A stretch of DNA of 64,000 bases. Source: Martinezella rhizogenes. Its GTDB lineage: Bacteria > Pseudomonadota > Alphaproteobacteria > Rhizobiales > Rhizobiaceae. The notes beneath the pieces were generated by a model. It was not told where the DNA came from, made no database searches, and was given only the letters and a program-made list of their open reading frames with translations. The stretch lies in assembly GCF_000799715.1 (NCBI RefSeq), contig NZ_JUHG01000018.1, positions 124,001 to 188,000 of the forward strand. The letters run 5' to 3'. The position numbers and the translations under genes are program-made. This document shows, one piece after another, positions 32,535 through 40,723 of this stretch (positions within the stretch are counted from its first letter, which is position 1; each line of letters begins with the position of its first letter).

Positions 32535-33893
32535 TTACTTCGCGTTCAGGAAATCGCCGACTTCGAGAATGCTGAACTCGTTATCGTCGGCCTTGTCGAC
32601 GGCGCGGCCGGCCGAGAATGGCAGGTTGTTGTCGTTGCCGATGATGATGTGGGTGGCATCGACGCGGTCGACATTCTCGATGGTGACGAACGGCATGTCG
32701 TAGAAGCCGTCACCACCGCCCTGGCGGCGCTTGTGGTCCGGATCTTCGATATGCAACAGGTCGATATAGCCGATCTTGCGGACGGCCTTGCCGACATTGG
32801 CGTCGCTGAACTCGATCTTGTAGACGCGTTTCAGCTCGGCGGGAGCCTCGAAGCAATCGGGTTTCGGCTGCTTCGGATCGGTGCAGGCCTTGTCCTTGGT
32901 GCCGGCGCCGTTGTCGCGCTCGATCACCAGGGCAGTCTTGTCGTCCAGCATGTTGAAATCGCCGATCGACACGCCCTTGTCGGCGAAAGGATAGAGCCAG
33001 CTGCGGCCGGTCCAGCTTTTCGAGGCGGTGTCGAATTCGACGACGCGGATGGCGGTGTGGCCATCAACGCTCTCCATCTGGCCGTCATCCTTGTAGAGCG
33101 CGCCTTCCAGGAGGCCATAGAGCTTGCCGCCGTCCTTGGACAAGGCGAGGCCCTCAAAGCCGCCGGAGCGCTTCAGGTTGAAAACCGGCATCTTCAGCGA
33201 CGGATTGCCAGGAAGTTGTAGCAGGGCGTTGTCGGGAGACATCACTGGCTTGCCGTCGAGCGTGGTTGGGAAGACGTCGATCAGTTGGCCATTCGTGTCG
33301 AACTTCAGCAGATAAGGGCCGAATTCCTCGCCGATCCAGAAGCCGTCGGCGACAGGCTGGATTGATTCGATATCGAAATCGGCGCCGGTCAGGTAGCGCG
33401 TATTCGAACCTTCGAGAACGATCGGGAAAGGGGCCTTCTTGTTCGGGTCGGAGAGGAACAGGTTCTTGACGACATCGACCTTGCCATTGTCCCAGTCGAA
33501 CTTGAGCTGATGGAGGAACAGCATGGCGTCGCTGGAATTCTGCTTGGAGCCGAAGCCGTTGTCGGACAGCGTCCAGAAGCTGCCGTCGGGCATGGCCTTG
33601 ATGCCGGAGAAGCCCTGGATCGGCTGGCCGTCGAAAGGCAGCTTCAGGTCTGTCACGCGGGCGCCGTCCTTACCCGGTACCGTGCCGAGAGCCTCGGTGC
33701 GCTTGCGGTCCGGCGTGGTAAACTTGCCGGAGGTCTTCAGGACGTCGGGTGCGTCGGCGGGTGCCGCGACCATGGTATTGGCCGGCAGAATGGCCTGTGA
33801 GGTCAGCTTGGCGGGAAACTGCTGTTCATCGGCTTGGGCCGAGGCGGCAATCAGAACAAAAAGTGCCGTGGAAGCGAAAAGAATTCGGGTCAT
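32535..33893 (-). CDS. Secreted esterase-like/phytase-like beta-propeller protein
   Basis: 452 residues. A signal peptide (MTRILFASTALFVLIAASAQA) directs it to the periplasm or outside. The mature part contains the repeated strands of the esterase-like domain of the phytase superfamily: QGFSGIKAMPDGSFWTLSDNGFG, GFWIGEEFGPYLLKFDTNG and GGFEGLALSKDGGKLYGLLEGAL. Members hydrolyse phosphoesters or bind calcium in a six-bladed propeller, but the reaction here is unproven. It follows the polyphosphate genes convergently, a suggestive but uncertain functional link. Confidence 0.83.
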   Translation of the reverse strand: MTRILFASTALFVLIAASAQADEQQFPAKLTSQAILPANTMVAAPADAPDVLKTSGKFTTPDRKRTEALGTVPGKDGARVTDLKLPFDGQPIQGFSGIKAMPDGSFWTLSDNGFGSKQNSSDAMLFLHQLKFDWDNGKVDVVKNLFLSDPNKKAPFPIVLEGSNTRYLTGADFDIESIQPVADGFWIGEEFGPYLLKFDTNGQLIDVFPTTLDGKPVMSPDNALLQLPGNPSLKMPVFNLKRSGGFEGLALSKDGGKLYGLLEGALYKDDGQMESVDGHTAIRVVEFDTASKSWTGRSWLYPFADKGVSIGDFNMLDDKTALVIERDNGAGTKDKACTDPKQPKPDCFEAPAELKRVYKIEFSDANVGKAVRKIGYIDLLHIEDPDHKRRQGGGDGFYDMPFVTIENVDRVDATHIIIGNDNNLPFSAGRAVDKADDNEFSILEVGDFLNAK

Positions 33894-34034
33894 CGTGTCA
33901 CCTTGTTGGCTTGGATTGGCAAGACAATCCTCGCTTAACAGGCGAGCTGTGTCGGCTAATTAACGCTTGGGTGAAGCTTTGGTGACTGTGCACAACTCAT
34001 AGGCTGCGGGATGCGGCGCCTGATGAAGACGCAC

Positions 34035-35087
34035 CTATTGCGCACCGCTTAGGGCCTGCGGCAGCGCGCGCCTCTGCATATGCAGGGCAATGACGCCCAG
34101 CGTCTGATCGCGGCCGCGAACGGCATGGTCGCCGAGATCTTCCTTGATGATCCCATCGGGAAGCTCCAGCTGTCTTGCAAGGTCGGTCGAGATCAGCACC
34201 TGACGTTCCAGCGTCTTGCAGAAGGATTCCAGCCTTGCGGTGGTGTTTACCGTGTCGCCGAAATAGGCGATCTTGTGATGATCGACGCCGATTTCGGCGG
34301 TAACGATGGCCCCGCCGTGCAAGGCTGCCCTGAGACGTGGCACCCTACCGTAGGATTTTAGCCATTTCTCGGCGTTTGCCTCGATGTCTGCGAGGATATC
34401 GAAAACGCAGCGTACGCAGCGGGCATCCTTTATGCCGCGTTCGAGCGGCCAGGTGATAATGGCCGCATCGCCGATATAGTCGTCGATGGCACCCTTGTGC
34501 CGCCGTACCGGCTCTGCGAAGGCGCTGAACAGCGAGCCGAGGAACTCTTGGGCCTTGAGGTCGCCATGCTCTTCGGCAAACGCCGTCGAGCCGACAAGGT
34601 CGATGAACAGAAACACGCGCTCTTCCTGCACCGGATTGCGATAACGGCCGGTCAACAGGCTGAGGAAGACGTCGCGACCGAGCAACTCTCGGACGCGTGC
34701 GATGAAGATGATGATGGCGGTCACCGCGACGGCGTAGAGGTAGACATCGACCTTTAACAGCGTGACATCCGCCCAGGTGCCGGTTATCAAACCCAAGGAT
34801 TTCAATAGGGCGCCGCCTACCGCAAAGCCGATAGCGATCAGCGCGAAATCGACAATGAATGCGGAGGCGATGAAGGCCGGCGTGGGCAGGCGATGCATCC
34901 AATAGTTCAGGCGCGGCAGGATCATGCGGCGCTCGAAGGCCAGCAGCGGCATCCCGGTGAACAGCGCAAAGGCTGCGCCGATATACATTGGTGAATCCGG
35001 GAAAAACATCTTGCCATAGGCAACGCCGCTTCCGGCGACGAAGAGTATCGTCAGGATCCAGTTACGTATTGAAGGCAACGTTCCCAT
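34035..35087 (-). CDS. Membrane-anchored class III adenylate/guanylate cyclase-like protein
   Basis: 350 residues from the ATG at 35087; TTG and GTG options extend it by 23-24 residues. About four to five membrane helices occupy the first 150 residues. The cyclase domain follows: FLFIDLVGSTAFAEEHGD supplies the first metal Asp, DDYIGDAAIITWP the second, and GDTVNTTARLES the Asn/Arg transition-state pair. The lysine that usually reads adenine, just before the second metal loop, is Asp here, so the nucleotide preference is uncertain. It stands alone; the neighbours give no hint of the signal. Confidence 0.82.
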   Translation of the reverse strand: MGTLPSIRNWILTILFVAGSGVAYGKMFFPDSPMYIGAAFALFTGMPLLAFERRMILPRLNYWMHRLPTPAFIASAFIVDFALIAIGFAVGGALLKSLGLITGTWADVTLLKVDVYLYAVAVTAIIIFIARVRELLGRDVFLSLLTGRYRNPVQEERVFLFIDLVGSTAFAEEHGDLKAQEFLGSLFSAFAEPVRRHKGAIDDYIGDAAIITWPLERGIKDARCVRCVFDILADIEANAEKWLKSYGRVPRLRAALHGGAIVTAEIGVDHHKIAYFGDTVNTTARLESFCKTLERQVLISTDLARQLELPDGIIKEDLGDHAVRGRDQTLGVIALHMQRRALPQALSGAQ

Positions 35088-35238
35088 TCGGTCGGCCCAC
35101 CCAGAGATGACGCATATTGCCAAAAGCGGAGCGTTTCGGCAAAGACTATGCGTCACCAAACATATGATGACGCCAAGCGTTCATTCCAAGAGATTTACGG
35201 CGTATTCGTGGTTGCAGCCGGAAAAGAGCGCGCCGCGA

Positions 35239-36384
35239 TTAAAGCGCGACGGTCTCGACCCGCTTTCCGACGAAACGCAAGGCGACCTGACCCTGGATGA
35301 GCTGCAGCGCCGTCTCGCCGAAGAGATCACGCCGCCAGCCGGTGAGAGCGGCCACCTCGGCCTTCTCGCCTTCGGCGGCGATCTTGTCCAGGTCTTCACT
35401 GTTGGCGATGACCTTCGGGGCGACGCCATGTTTTTCGGCGGTGAGCTTCAGCAGAACCTTCAGCAGTTCGGCGGCGGCGGCCGTGCCTTCCGGAGCCTGT
35501 TGGTGACGCGGCGCATGCGGCATGTCGGCTTTGGGCAACTCCAGGGCCTGATTGATCGCTTCCAGAACGGCGGCACCCGAGGCCGAGCGTTCCCAGCCCT
35601 TGGGGATGGTGCGCAGCCGGGCGAGCGCTTCCGTATCCTTCGGCTGCTGCTGGGCGATCTCGTAGATGGCGTCGTCCTTCAGCACGCGCGCACGCGGCAC
35701 GTTGCGGGCACGCGCCTCGCGTTCGCGCCAGGCGGCAACATATTTCAGCACGGCCAGTTCCTGCGGCTTGCGCAGCCGCATCTTCAGCCGTTGCCAGGCG
35801 TCATCGGGATGCAGATCGTAGGTCTCGCGCGCTTCGAGGATCGCCATTTCCTCAAGCAGCCAGGAGGCGCGGCCTTCGCGCTCGAGCTGCTCCTTCAGCG
35901 AAAGATAGACGTCGCGCAGATGGGTGACGTCGGCGAGCGCATAGTCGAGCTGCTTTTCCGATAGCGGCCGGCGGCTCCAATCGGTGAAGCGCGAGGATTT
36001 GTCGATCTGGATATTCTTGATGCGGCTGACCAGCTGGTCGTAGGAAACCGAATCGCCAAAGCCGCAGACCATGGCGGCCACTTGCGTGTCGAAGATCGGA
36101 TGCGGAATGAGATTGCCGCGATTGAAGATGATTTCGATGTCCTGGCGGGCAGCGTGAAACACCTTCATGACGGCGGAATTGGCCATCAGTTCGAAGAAGG
36201 GTTTCAGGTCAAGGCCCTTGGCCAGCGGATCGACCAGCACCTCGGTCGTCGGGCTTGCCATCTGAATCAGGCAAAGCTCCGGCCAGAAGGTCGTCTCGCG
36301 CAAGAATTCAGTGTCGATGGTAATGAATTCTGACTTGGCCAGCTCTTTGCAGGCCGCCTCTAACTGGGCGGTAGTTTCGATCAT
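35239..36384 (-). CDS. rnd: Ribonuclease D
   Basis: 381 residues. The DEDDy exonuclease domain begins at once: FITIDTEFLRETTFWPELCLIQMA holds Asp and Glu, VFHAARQDIEI the next Asp, and the Y-x3-D motif is in LDYALADVTHL. An HRDC domain follows at about 210-290 (VAAWREREARARNVPRARVLKDDAIYEIAQ). RNase D trims the 3' ends of tRNA precursors and small RNAs. It is a single gene, with 131 bp separating it from the upstream multicopper oxidase gene. Confidence 0.96.
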   Translation of the reverse strand: MIETTAQLEAACKELAKSEFITIDTEFLRETTFWPELCLIQMASPTTEVLVDPLAKGLDLKPFFELMANSAVMKVFHAARQDIEIIFNRGNLIPHPIFDTQVAAMVCGFGDSVSYDQLVSRIKNIQIDKSSRFTDWSRRPLSEKQLDYALADVTHLRDVYLSLKEQLEREGRASWLLEEMAILEARETYDLHPDDAWQRLKMRLRKPQELAVLKYVAAWREREARARNVPRARVLKDDAIYEIAQQQPKDTEALARLRTIPKGWERSASGAAVLEAINQALELPKADMPHAPRHQQAPEGTAAAAELLKVLLKLTAEKHGVAPKVIANSEDLDKIAAEGEKAEVAALTGWRRDLFGETALQLIQGQVALRFVGKRVETVAL

Positions 36385-36482
36385 ATCAACACATTCATCG
36401 GTAAAATAGTTCGTTAATCTTCCTTCTCCTTTCGGCCGGATATGTCAATACGTGGAGAGAGGAAGTATCTCACAGCATTCCG

Positions 36483-36506
36483 CTTTTCGGAAAAATCGTC
36501 GAAAAG
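36483..36506 (-). terminator. Weak hairpin downstream of the multicopper oxidase gene
   Basis: CTTTTCG (36483-36489) pairs with CGAAAAG (36500-36506), about 10 nt past the oxidase stop codon. There is no T run, so terminator activity is doubtful. Confidence 0.3.
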
Positions 36507-36515
36507 GCCACTGCT

Positions 36516-37907
36516 CTAGGCCACGCGCATATAACTTGTCATGCCTGTCTTCTGATGCTCGATGATATGGCAATGCAGTAGCCAGTCGCCCGGATTGTCG
36601 GCGACGAAGCCGAGCTGCACCTTTTCATCCGGCTGAATCAGATAGGTATCGGACACGAAGGGCGGTACTTGCCGCGTCGAGGAGGAGAGCACGGTGAAGC
36701 TCATCCCATGCAGATGGATCGGATGGGCATGCGGAGTTACGTTTTCCATGTCGAGGATATAGCTTTTGCCGAGCTTCAGCTCGGCAAGTGGTGCTGTCGG
36801 ATCGGGCGTATCGCCCGGCCACGGCACCTTGTTGATCGCCCAGAAACTATAGCCGAGCGAGCCGCAGATGCTGTCGGTGGCTGTATCCTCCGCCGTGGCG
36901 CTGAGGATGAGCGGGATGTGCTGCGCAGCGCCGATATCGGCCTTCGCGACGGGATTATCCTCCAGAGGCGCCAGATCGCGAACGTCGCGCTTCAGTGAGC
37001 TGCCGACCGAGCGTAGCGTCGCCAATACCTTCGGATCGGTGCCCCTGATATCCTCCAGCTTGACGATCGCGCCTTCCTGGTCCGGCATCCGCACGGCCAG
37101 TTCCAGGCGCTGGCCGGGGCCGAGTTGCAACAGATCTAGCGGAAAACGCTCGGGCACCGGATTGCCGTCGATGGCGATCACCGTCGCCTGGGCTCCATCC
37201 ATCCGGAAAGAATAGATGCGCGTGACGTCGGTAATGGCAAGACGCAGGCGCACCAGCCCGCCGGAAGGCGCATCATATTGTGGCTGCTGCTGCCAGTTGG
37301 CGGTTCGCACCGTCCCATAGGTGCCGGATTTGGCGGCATCGCGCGGGCGGAACTGGGCGATGAACTGTCCATCGCCGCCGAGCCGCCAGTCACGCAGATT
37401 GAGCACCACTTCCGAATCGAACGTCGGGTCCTTCGGATTTTCCACGACGATGACGCCGGTCATGCCGTGGCCCATCTGGATCAGCGTGTTGCAATGCGGA
37501 TGATACCAGAAAGTGCCGGCATCCGGCGGCGTGAAGGCATAGTCGAAGTGATCGCCGGTATAGACATAGGGCTGCGTCAGGAACGGCACACCATCCATCT
37601 TGTTGGGCAGCCGGATGCCATGCCAGTGGATGGTCGTGGGGTCGTCGATGCCGTTGATCAGCCGCGCGGCAAAGGGCTCTCCCTTCCTCATGCGCACGAC
37701 CGGCGGCTGGCCGGCGTCGCCATAGGTCAACACATCCCTGGTCACGCCGCCATCTGCCAGGCTGACCTGGGTCTTCACGGTCTTCAACACCTGCGGCTCC
37801 GCCGCCAGCGCCTTGTCGCTGAACTTGCCAGCGATGCCAAGCCCCACGCCATAGGCACCGGCCACGGCAGAGGCTTTCAGAAGATTGCGGCGGGTGAGAA
37901 TGGGCAT
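36516..37907 (-). CDS. Multicopper oxidase, Tat-exported
   Basis: 463 residues. The start MPILTRRNLLKASAVAGAYG is a twin-arginine signal, so the folded, copper-loaded protein goes to the periplasm. All four copper-ligand clusters are intact: TIHWHGIRL, TFWYHPHCNT, HAHPIHLHGMSF and LLHCHIIEHQKTGM, with methionine as axial ligand of the type 1 copper. It couples oxidation of a phenol or metal ion (copper, manganese or iron) to reduction of O2 to water. There is no Met-rich insert, so cuprous oxidase specialisation is not obvious. A small inverted repeat GCTCA-N12-TGAGC (37934-37955) lies upstream. Confidence 0.92.
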   Translation of the reverse strand: MPILTRRNLLKASAVAGAYGVGLGIAGKFSDKALAAEPQVLKTVKTQVSLADGGVTRDVLTYGDAGQPPVVRMRKGEPFAARLINGIDDPTTIHWHGIRLPNKMDGVPFLTQPYVYTGDHFDYAFTPPDAGTFWYHPHCNTLIQMGHGMTGVIVVENPKDPTFDSEVVLNLRDWRLGGDGQFIAQFRPRDAAKSGTYGTVRTANWQQQPQYDAPSGGLVRLRLAITDVTRIYSFRMDGAQATVIAIDGNPVPERFPLDLLQLGPGQRLELAVRMPDQEGAIVKLEDIRGTDPKVLATLRSVGSSLKRDVRDLAPLEDNPVAKADIGAAQHIPLILSATAEDTATDSICGSLGYSFWAINKVPWPGDTPDPTAPLAELKLGKSYILDMENVTPHAHPIHLHGMSFTVLSSSTRQVPPFVSDTYLIQPDEKVQLGFVADNPGDWLLHCHIIEHQKTGMTSYMRVA

Positions 37908-38103
37908 GCGAGGCTCCAGGTACGCGGGACTATGCTCATCTGTTTAAAGTTGAGCGTGGTGTTCAGCAATAGCACTGAGGTAGCCAAACCGCCGCATCAG
38001 CTACTGGGGGTGGCGCGGGCCGTTGATGCATGATGTTTGCGGTGATGGAAATCCATCCGGTTTCGTGCTTTCTGGTCCAGAGATAACTGAAGCGAGAGAA
38101 CTC

Positions 38104-38460
38104 TTGCATCGCGACGTTCCTGATCGACATCGACAATTCGCCAGAGCAATGCGCAGTGATGCCACCAAGGCTGAGAACACGCTTTGGCAAGCTCTCCGGC
38201 GCAGTCAGCTTGAAGGGTTCAAGTTCAAACGACAGGTTCCTGTCGATGGTTACATTTTGGATTTCGTGTGTTTTGAAGCGCGGCTGATCATCGAGGTTGA
38301 CGGCGCACAACACGCGGAAAGCACAATAGATCGGAAGCGAGACGCGTATTTCTCAAATCAGGGTTTTCGCGTGCTGCGAGTCTGGAACCATGAGGTAATC
38401 GAAAATCTTGACGGGATCTGTTTGACAATCCTCGCGGAGCTGAAAAACACTGGAGAATGA
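38104..38460 (+). CDS. DUF559 (Vsr-like) family putative endonuclease
   Basis: 118 residues from a TTG at 38104, preceded by a GCGAGAGA ribosome site; ATG codons at 38023 (145 aa) and 38149 (103 aa) are alternatives. The restriction-endonuclease-like core is clear: SDATKAENTLWQALRR, GFKFKRQVPVDGYILDFVC, LIIEVDGAQH with the catalytic Glu/Asp, and GFRVLRVWNHEVIENLDG. The family is related to Vsr and DNA-modifying transposition enzymes, but most members have no known role and occur as scattered single genes. It lies directly before an inverted-repeat element, which may or may not be linked to it. Confidence 0.82.
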   Translation: MHRDVPDRHRQFARAMRSDATKAENTLWQALRRSQLEGFKFKRQVPVDGYILDFVCFEARLIIEVDGAQHAESTIDRKRDAYFSNQGFRVLRVWNHEVIENLDGICLTILAELKNTGE

Positions 38461-38857
38461 ACTGGAGAGCAAGGCAGGCTCGGAGCCTATCTCGCCCTTG
38501 GCGGGCGAGAAAGCAATTTCACTGGTTTAGGAATTGCGCTACTGTATGCTCAACACGTTCAAGGCTTGAGCGCAATTTCTAAGCCATTGAAATTGCAAGA
38601 GCGGGGGTCACGTTCTTGCCTCGGTAAACTGGAAGCTTGCTGCGTCCCTGCCTACCCCCTCTCTTGCAATTTCTAACACTTAGCCTCGCGGCTAAATGTA
38701 AGAAATTGCTTTCTCGCCCGCCGGGGGCGAGATAGACCAATGCTTCGAGCCTTGACAAATCAGGCGCACCATGCGCTTTTCCGCCCGATTTTCTCGTCGG
38801 CAGGCGAGGGGCTTTTGTCCGTATTCGCCGCCGACCGCCAAGTCCAGGATATACATT
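38461..38857. other. Non-coding region between the DUF559 gene and aspS
   Basis: This 397-bp stretch has no credible gene. Most of it (38487-38735) is the nested inverted-repeat element described separately. The remaining 122 bp before aspS should hold the aspS promoter; no clear -35/-10 pair or T-box-like structure is visible. Confidence 0.6.
38487..38735. repeat. Nested inverted-repeat element (possible MITE or mobile palindrome)
   Basis: Three sets of inverted repeats sit inside 249 bp. The outer arms, 38487-38520 and 38702-38735, are 34 bp with two mismatches and contain GGCGGGCGAGAAAGCAATTT. A middle pair, 38589-38607 and 38655-38673, is 19 bp with one mismatch (core GAAATTGCAAGAG). A third, AATTGCGCT (38532-38540) with AGCGCAATT (38569-38577), encloses GCTCAA/TTGAGC. 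All share a GAAATTGC core. No ORF or target-site duplication is evident. It could be a non-autonomous mobile element or a structured RNA. Confidence 0.75.
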
Positions 38858-40648
38858 ATGCATCGCTATCGCAGCCACACATGCGCCGCCCTGCGCAAGT
38901 CCGACGTCGGTTCGACTGTCCGCATCTCCGGCTGGGTTCATCGCGTCCGAGATCATGGCGGCGTGCTGTTCATCGACCTGCGCGATCATTACGGCATCAC
39001 CCAGGTCGTTGCCGACCCGGACTCGCCCGCTTTCAAGCTGGCCGAGACCGTGCGCGGCGAATGGGTCATCCGCATCGACGGCCTGGTGAAGGCTCGCACG
39101 GAAGACACCGTCAACAAGACCATGCCGACCGGCGAGATCGAGCTTTACGCGCAGGAGATCGAAGTGCTCTCCGCCGCCAAGGAGCTGCCGCTGCCGATCT
39201 TCGGCGAGCCGGACTATCCGGAAGATGTTCGCCTGAAGTATCGCTTCCTCGATCTGCGCCGCGACACGCTGCACAAGAACATCGTTAAGCGCACGCAGGT
39301 CATTTCCTCGATGCGCCGCCACATGGGCGAAGTCGGTTTCACCGAATACACCACGCCGATCCTGACGGCTTCGTCACCGGAAGGTGCTCGCGACTTCCTC
39401 GTGCCGAGCCGTATCCATCCCGGCACATTCTACGCGCTGCCGCAAGCGCCGCAGCAGTACAAGCAGCTGCTGATGGTTGCCGGTTTCGACCGTTATTTCC
39501 AGATCGCGCCGTGCTTCCGTGATGAAGATCCGCGCGCCGACCGTCTGCCGGGCGAATTTTACCAGCTCGACCTCGAAATGAGCTTCGTGACCCAGGAAGA
39601 CGTCTGGAACACGATGGCACCGCTGATGACCAGCATCTTCGAGGAGTTTGCCGAGGGCAAGCCCGTCACCAAGGAATGGCCGCGCATCCCCTATGACGTC
39701 GCGATCCGCAAGTATGGTTCGGACAAGCCGGACCTGCGCAACCCGATCGTCATGGAAGCCGTGACCGAGCATTTTGCCGGCTCCGGCTTCAAGGTCTTCG
39801 CGAACATGATCGCGTCGAACCCGAAGGTCGAAGTCTGGGCGATCCCGGCCAAGACCGGCGGCTCGCGCGCATTCTGCGATCGCATGAACGCCTGGGCGCA
39901 GAGCCAGGGCCAGCCCGGCCTCGGCTACATCTTCTGGCGCAAGGAAGGTGAAAAGCTCGAGGGCGCCGGCCCGCTCGCCAAGAACATCGGCGAGGAGCGT
40001 ACCGATGCGATCCGCACCCAGCTCGGCCTCGATGATGGCGACGCCTGCTTCTTCGTCGCGGGCGATCCCGCCAAGTTCTACAAGTTTGCCGGCGAAGCGC
40101 GTACCCGCGCCGGCGACGAGCTGAACCTGATCGATCGCGACCGTTTCGAGCTTTGCTGGATCGTCGACTTCCCGTTCTTCGAATGGAGCGAGGAAGAAAA
40201 GAAGGTCGACTTCGCTCACAACCCGTTCTCGATGCCGCAGGGTGGTCTTGAGGCGCTGCAGAACCAGGATCCGCTGACGATCAAGGCCTACCAGTACGAC
40301 GCCGTCTGCAACGGCTTCGAAATCGCCTCAGGCTCGATCCGTAACCAGTCGCCGGAAACCATGGTCGCTGCCTTCGAGAAGGTCGGTCTGAGCCAGGCTG
40401 ACGTCGAGGAGCGCTTCGGCGGCCTCTACCGTGCCTTCCAGTACGGCGCGCCTCCGCATGGTGGCGCTGCCTTCGGTATCGACCGCATCATCATGCTGCT
40501 GGTCGGCGCCAAGAACCTGCGCGAAATCTCGCTGTTCCCGATGAACCAGCAAGCGCAGGATCTATTGATGGGTGCCCCATCTGTGGCGACGCCAACGCAG
40601 CTGCGCGAACTGGCGATCCGCCCGGTTCCACCGGTGAAGAAGGACTGA
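38858..40648 (+). CDS. aspS: Aspartyl-tRNA synthetase
   Basis: 596 residues, the bacterial length. The N-terminal OB-fold anticodon domain begins MHRYRSHTCAALRKSDVG and GWVHRVRDHGGVLFIDLRD. Class II motifs follow (FTEYTTPILTASSPEGARDFLVPSR, QLLMVAGFDRYFQIAPCFRDEDPRADR), then the bacterial insertion domain and motif 3, GAAFGIDRIIML. It charges tRNA-Asp (and tRNA-Asn in organisms using the amidotransferase route). The ATG at 38858 fits the conserved start; the frame extends upstream through the repeat element but is not protein-like there. Confidence 0.97.
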   Translation: MHRYRSHTCAALRKSDVGSTVRISGWVHRVRDHGGVLFIDLRDHYGITQVVADPDSPAFKLAETVRGEWVIRIDGLVKARTEDTVNKTMPTGEIELYAQEIEVLSAAKELPLPIFGEPDYPEDVRLKYRFLDLRRDTLHKNIVKRTQVISSMRRHMGEVGFTEYTTPILTASSPEGARDFLVPSRIHPGTFYALPQAPQQYKQLLMVAGFDRYFQIAPCFRDEDPRADRLPGEFYQLDLEMSFVTQEDVWNTMAPLMTSIFEEFAEGKPVTKEWPRIPYDVAIRKYGSDKPDLRNPIVMEAVTEHFAGSGFKVFANMIASNPKVEVWAIPAKTGGSRAFCDRMNAWAQSQGQPGLGYIFWRKEGEKLEGAGPLAKNIGEERTDAIRTQLGLDDGDACFFVAGDPAKFYKFAGEARTRAGDELNLIDRDRFELCWIVDFPFFEWSEEEKKVDFAHNPFSMPQGGLEALQNQDPLTIKAYQYDAVCNGFEIASGSIRNQSPETMVAAFEKVGLSQADVEERFGGLYRAFQYGAPPHGGAAFGIDRIIMLLVGAKNLREISLFPMNQQAQDLLMGAPSVATPTQLRELAIRPVPPVKKD

Positions 40649-40673
40649 GGCTCCTCGCGAGCTTTGAACATGC

Positions 40674-40705
40674 AAAACCCGGCGACCGAAATCGCCGGGT
40701 TTTTT
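40674..40705 (+). terminator. Terminator of aspS; first copy of a 29-nt direct repeat
   Basis: 12-bp stem AAAACCCGGCGA / TCGCCGGGTTTT with the loop CCGAAA and six T residues. Positions 40674-40702 are identical to 42620-42648. Confidence 0.92.
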
Positions 40706-40723
40706 ATTGGTCTTGGGGGAGCT

